Part shown: piece after piece, positions 61,353 to 64,000 of the stretch
Layout: each line of letters opens with the position of its first letter
Numbering within the stretch: position 1 is the stretch's first letter
Assembly (NCBI RefSeq): GCF_049059935.1
Contig: NZ_JBMGQR010000007.1
Location: 1 to 64,000 of the forward strand
Direction of reading: 5' to 3'
DNA: 64,000 bases
Source: JAURVT01 sp049059935
GTDB lineage: Bacteria > Actinomycetota > Actinomycetes > Propionibacteriales > Nocardioidaceae
Made by a program: the position numbers and the translations under genes
The notes under the pieces: model-generated
What the model saw: only the letters and a program-made list of their open reading frames with translations
Databases searched by the model: none
Told to the model about the DNA's origin: nothing

Positions 61353-62659
61353 CCCCTGCGGAGCCTCCGGGCCACCGAGGCGGCGCGCTGGCGCACCGTC
61401 GAGCGCAGCTCGGCGGCCACCGGCGGGGTGGAGCGCAGGGCGTCGAGCTCGGCCTTCATCGCGTAGAGCTCGGCCGGGGTCAGACCCATCAGGGTCTGCA
61501 CCGGGGCCGGGAAGTCGAGCGAGTCGAGTCGTGCGTCGAACGCCGACGGGTCCTGACCGTCCTGGTACACGTGCGGCAGCCCGTGGCGCGCGAGGAAGGC
61601 CTGGAAGACCTCCCAGCGCTGCTGGTGCCCCTGGTTCATCGGCTCCCAGTCGGCCTTGGCGTACAGCTCGGCGGCGTCGACGTCGTCGGTGATCTCGTTG
61701 ACGGGGACGCGCGGGATCTGGTGGTAGTCGGCGAGCTCGAGGGTGCGCGAGTCGTGCGCGAGCACCAGCGCCGGCGTGCCCGCGAGCAGCGCGGCGATGT
61801 TGCCGTGGATGCGGGTGCCGAAGGAGAAGTCGTAGCCCTTCAGGTGGTCGAACCAGGTGACGGGGTCGACGAAGAACCGCACGCGGTCCTGGGCGATCAG
61901 CGGGTGGTCGAGGTACACCGGCACCCCGGCCGCGATCTGGCGCTTCTTCACGCCGGGGTACGCGCCGGTGAGCATCAGCTCGAGCGTGAGGTGGTCCTGG
62001 GCCATGTAGCGCAGGTTCGGGTACGCCGCGGCGTGCCGCTGCGAGATCGCGCCGGTGGGCAGCACGTAGGGCGAGACGTTGAACGCGATCGGCGACTCCG
62101 ACGTCAGCGCGTCGACCTTCTTGTGCACGCTCAGGTCGGGGCCGTTCATGAACATCGACGGGCAGCCGATGACGTCGACGACGTCGTCGCCGAAGCCGAG
62201 GCCCGCGAGGTACTCGGCGGTGAAGCCGCCGCGGACGCCGATGGACGGCGAGCGCTCCAGCACCGCCTTGACGAAGCGGCTGACGGGGCGGGCGAGGTCG
62301 TCGAAGCGACCGTTCTCGCCGCCGAGGGTGGCCTGCGCCCCGACGCCGACGACGCTCACCGGGATCGTCAGGTTCTCGATGATCTCGCTCATGGCGTCGA
62401 GCGGCTCGATGAAGCTGAACCGGAAGGCGTTGGCGAGCGGGATGACGACGTGGTCGTACCGCTCGTTGATCGCCTTGGCCTTGTCGCGACGCAGGCGCGC
62501 CGCCTCGAGCTCGGTGCCCTCGGTCGAGAGCAGCCGGAAGACGGACTGGCTGAAGACCAGGTTGCCGGTGTTGTCACCGATCAGGTTGCGCTCGCGGGTC
62601 TCCTCGACCGAGGCGACGCGGAACGGGCTCTTGTGAGCACGGACGAGGATCCTCGTCAC
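61349..62659 (-). CDS. Polysaccharide pyruvyl transferase family protein
   Basis: A 436-residue protein of the polysaccharide pyruvyl transferase family (PF04230), which adds ketal pyruvate to sugars of surface polymers. Supporting segments are NLIGDNTGNLVFSQSVFRLL, SVVGVGAQATLGGENG, SIGVRGGFTAEYLAGLG, VIGCPSMFMNG, and FSFGTRIHGNIAALLAGTPALVLAHDSRTLEL with the conserved HG and DSR motifs. The GTG at 62659 is chosen because GGAGG lies eight bases upstream; an in-frame start further out adds ten residues. It converges on the TagF-like genes, so it modifies a polymer made in the same locus. Confidence 0.8.
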   Translation of the reverse strand: MTRILVRAHKSPFRVASVEETRERNLIGDNTGNLVFSQSVFRLLSTEGTELEAARLRRDKAKAINERYDHVVIPLANAFRFSFIEPLDAMSEIIENLTIPVSVVGVGAQATLGGENGRFDDLARPVSRFVKAVLERSPSIGVRGGFTAEYLAGLGFGDDVVDVIGCPSMFMNGPDLSVHKKVDALTSESPIAFNVSPYVLPTGAISQRHAAAYPNLRYMAQDHLTLELMLTGAYPGVKKRQIAAGVPVYLDHPLIAQDRVRFFVDPVTWFDHLKGYDFSFGTRIHGNIAALLAGTPALVLAHDSRTLELADYHQIPRVPVNEITDDVDAAELYAKADWEPMNQGHQQRWEVFQAFLARHGLPHVYQDGQDPSAFDARLDSLDFPAPVQTLMGLTPAELYAMKAELDALRSTPPVAAELRSTVRQRAASVARRLRRG

Positions 62660-62707
62660 TATTCTGGCCTCCGGGGTCGACGGCACCGGTCGCTCCGGCC
62701 CGCCGCG

Positions 62708-62713
62708 ATGCTA
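62708..62713 (-). promoter_or_regulatory. -10 box TAGCAT upstream of the pyruvyl transferase gene
   Basis: TAGCAT (62713-62708) on the minus strand, identical to the leuS leader -10, would start a transcript with about 40 bases before the GTG at 62659, including its GGAGG. Confidence 0.45.
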
Positions 62714-62752
62714 CCAACGACCCGCTCCTCACCCTGAGCCGCTCCGCGCCGC

Positions 62753-62826
62753 GTGGGCAAGGCGCCGGCGCGAAGGCGAGCTGGGTTCGCTCGTCGAGTG
62801 CCGAGCAACGCAGCGCACGTGGATGC
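62753..62826. repeat. Dispersed structured repeat, copy B
   Basis: Shares GTGGGCAAGGCGC and GCAACGCAGC-CAC-GGATGC ends with copy A at 531-606. Its own outer stem pairs GCCGGCGC (62764-62771) with GTGCCGAGC (62798-62806) with one bulge and one wobble, and the inner stem pairs GCGAGC (62776-62781) with GCTCGT (62789-62794) around a 7-base loop. Stem sequences differ from copy A, yet pairing is kept. It starts nine bases after the stop of the minus-strand glycosyltransferase. Confidence 0.6.
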
Positions 62827-62834
62827 GGAGGGGC

Positions 62835-63809
62835 TCAGGCCCTTCGCAGGAAGCCCGCGCCCCAGGACAGATGCATGGTGGCGAGGACGGCGGGGAGCAG
62901 ACGGCGGGCCTGGGGGTCGAGGTCGGCCCCTTCGCGCAGGCCGACGACGGTGACGCCGGCGGCGTATGCCACGGGGGCGCTGAAGCCCAGCCGCAGCCAG
63001 CGGGGCCCGACCAGCCCGACGACGCCCGCGACCGTCCCACCGACGACGGCGGCCGTGGCGGCCGGCGGGGCGAGGTAGCGCAGGCTCAGGGTGCGCGGGT
63101 GGCGCTCGACGACCCGGCGACGCCAGCCGCCGGTGGTGTACTGCTGCCGGGCGAAGGAGCGCCAGGTGCTGCGCGGGTGGTAGACGACCGCGAGCGACGG
63201 GTCGAACCAGATCGTCTCCCCGGCCTCGCGCAGCCGGTGGTTCAGCTCCCAGTCCTGCGCGCGCCGGAAGAACTCGTCGTACCCGCCGACGGCCTCCAGC
63301 GCGTCGCGACGGAACGAGCCGAGGTACACCGTGGGCTGCGGGCCCGGCTCGCCGCCGGTGTGGAACGCCGCCCCGCCGATGCCCCAGCGCGACGACATCG
63401 CCCGGGCCACCGCGCGTCCCAGGGTGTTGGTGCCCTGGGGCTGCATCCGCCCGCCCACGTTGGCGGCACCGGTGGACAGCAGCAGGTCGACGACCCGCGC
63501 CACGTAGTCCGGCGGCAGCAGCGCGTGCCCGTCGGCGCGCACGAGCAGGTCGTGACGGGCGGCGCCCACCGCGGCGTTCAGCCCCTGCGGCGTCCACCCG
63601 GCCGGGTTCTGCACCACCGTCAGCGCGGCGTGCTCGCGTGCGAGCCCCGCGGCGATCTCGGCCGTGCGGTCCTTCGAGGGCCCCACCGCGACGACGAGCT
63701 CGAGGTCGCCGTCGTACTCCTGGGCCAGGATGCGCTCGACGCAGTCGCGCAGGTCGCGCTCCTCGTCGCGCACGGTCATGAAGACCGAGACGCCGGGGAG
63801 GTCAGCCAT
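62835..63809 (-). CDS. Family 2 glycosyltransferase with C-terminal membrane region
   Basis: A 324-residue GT-A fold glycosyltransferase. VSVFMTVRDEERDLRDCVERIL and VVAVGPSKDRTAEIAAGLA form the nucleotide-sugar site, LLVRADGHALLPPDYV contains the metal-binding DxD-like RADGH, and RAQDWELNHRLREAGETIWFDPSL is the catalytic ED-type region. About three hydrophobic segments near residues 240-320 anchor it. The family resembles enzymes of exopolysaccharide or teichoic acid glycosylation. It overlaps the TarIJ-like gene at its 5' end by eight bases. Confidence 0.88.
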   Translation of the reverse strand: MADLPGVSVFMTVRDEERDLRDCVERILAQEYDGDLELVVAVGPSKDRTAEIAAGLAREHAALTVVQNPAGWTPQGLNAAVGAARHDLLVRADGHALLPPDYVARVVDLLLSTGAANVGGRMQPQGTNTLGRAVARAMSSRWGIGGAAFHTGGEPGPQPTVYLGSFRRDALEAVGGYDEFFRRAQDWELNHRLREAGETIWFDPSLAVVYHPRSTWRSFARQQYTTGGWRRRVVERHPRTLSLRYLAPPAATAAVVGGTVAGVVGLVGPRWLRLGFSAPVAYAAGVTVVGLREGADLDPQARRLLPAVLATMHLSWGAGFLRRA

Positions 63810-64000
63810 TCGCGATGGCGGCCGGGCCGTCCTCGCGGCGCACGTCGATCACGTGGCCGGTCTGCTGCGACACCATCACGTCGAGCGACTGGGTCGCGAC
63901 CTCCTGCGAGCTGAGCAGGGTGCCGGCGGGCTCTTCGCCGAAGGCCTTGGTGCGCATCGGGGTGCCGGTGCGCTCGGGGTTCACGCAGTTGACGCGCACC
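63802..64000 (-). CDS. C-terminal part of SDR/TarIJ-like ribulose-5-phosphate reductase, cut by window end
   Basis: Only the last 65 or so residues are visible. RVNCVNPERTGTPMRTKAFGEEP, then LLSSQEVATQSLDVM and TGHVIDVRRED, match the C-terminal end of the SDR domain in bifunctional cytidylyltransferase/ribulose-5-phosphate reductases (Bcs1/TarIJ type) that make CDP-ribitol. The start lies beyond the window; the GTG near 63999 is internal. If right, it would supply CDP-ribitol to the TagF-like transferases nearby. Confidence 0.65.
   Translation of the reverse strand, partial: VRVNCVNPERTGTPMRTKAFGEEPAGTLLSSQEVATQSLDVMVSQQTGHVIDVRREDGPAAIANG

Overview
The window is very GC-rich, gene-dense chromosomal DNA of an actinobacterium. 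Gene content and order (dnaJ-hrcA, a DUF3097 gene, hemW, lepA-rpsT, holA-comEC-comEA-degV, leuS, all beside phoH-ybeY-corC-era) fit the Nocardioidaceae/Propionibacteriales. Other signs are many GTG starts, start codons 6-7 bases after a TAnnnT -10 box (leaderless mRNAs), a CPWAHR glutathionyl-hydroquinone-reductase-like enzyme and DtxR/IdeR-type iron boxes. An Aeromicrobium or Nocardioides relative is my inference. I see no rRNA, tRNA, CRISPR array, insertion sequence or prophage, and no gene-free stretch over 300 bases.

Layout. 1-5.1 kb: a truncated RibD-like reductase, a VOC protein, leuA behind a leucine leader-peptide pseudoknot, and two tandem septum-formation-like secreted proteins. 5.2-9.2 kb: the minus-strand phoH-ybeY-corC-cdd-like-era operon. 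9.3-17.5 kb: a helical protein of unknown function, dnaJ-hrcA with a CIRCE element, an MBL-like gene, DUF3097, hemW and an acyl-CoA ligase. 17.6-27.9 kb: MFS, MOSC, lepA, rpsT, a DUF5666-like protein, holA, comEC, comEA and degV. 27.9-41.2 kb: a MerR regulator and divergent membrane protein, a hydrolase, an APH-like kinase coupled to leuS (behind a leucine attenuator), a sodium:solute symporter, a sugar dehydrogenase lipoprotein, galE, a Ktr/Trk K+ system, and a BenE transporter with an XRE-cupin regulator. 41.2-49.5 kb: a siderophore-iron island with two FecCD permeases, a FecE ATPase, two siderophore-interacting proteins and a heterodimeric ABC pair like a split IrtAB. 49.5-55.1 kb: a four-gene operon (M13 peptidase, holin-domain phosphodiesterase, MBL hydrolase, DedA) with GTGA overlaps. 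55.2-64 kb: MFS, a glutathionyl-hydroquinone reductase relative, then a teichoic-acid-type cluster (CDP-alcohol transferase, two TagF-like transferases, pyruvyl transferase, GT2, TarIJ-like SDR end).

Regulation and structure. leuA and leuS both have short ORFs with consecutive leucine codons and exclusive RNA structures, so leucine synthesis and leucine charging appear to respond to the same signal. The acyl-CoA ligase and the sodium:solute symporter share a TACCGnnCGGTA palindrome at the same distance from identical TAACGT -10 boxes. Iron boxes flank the siderophore genes and may extend to the M13 operon. Two intergenic loci carry a repeat family built of 16-base units at an exact 22-base pitch arranged as symmetric inverted arrays. 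A second family of about 75 bases, with paired stems that differ between copies but keep pairing, sits just after two minus-strand genes. These two families are the best candidates here for undescribed elements.
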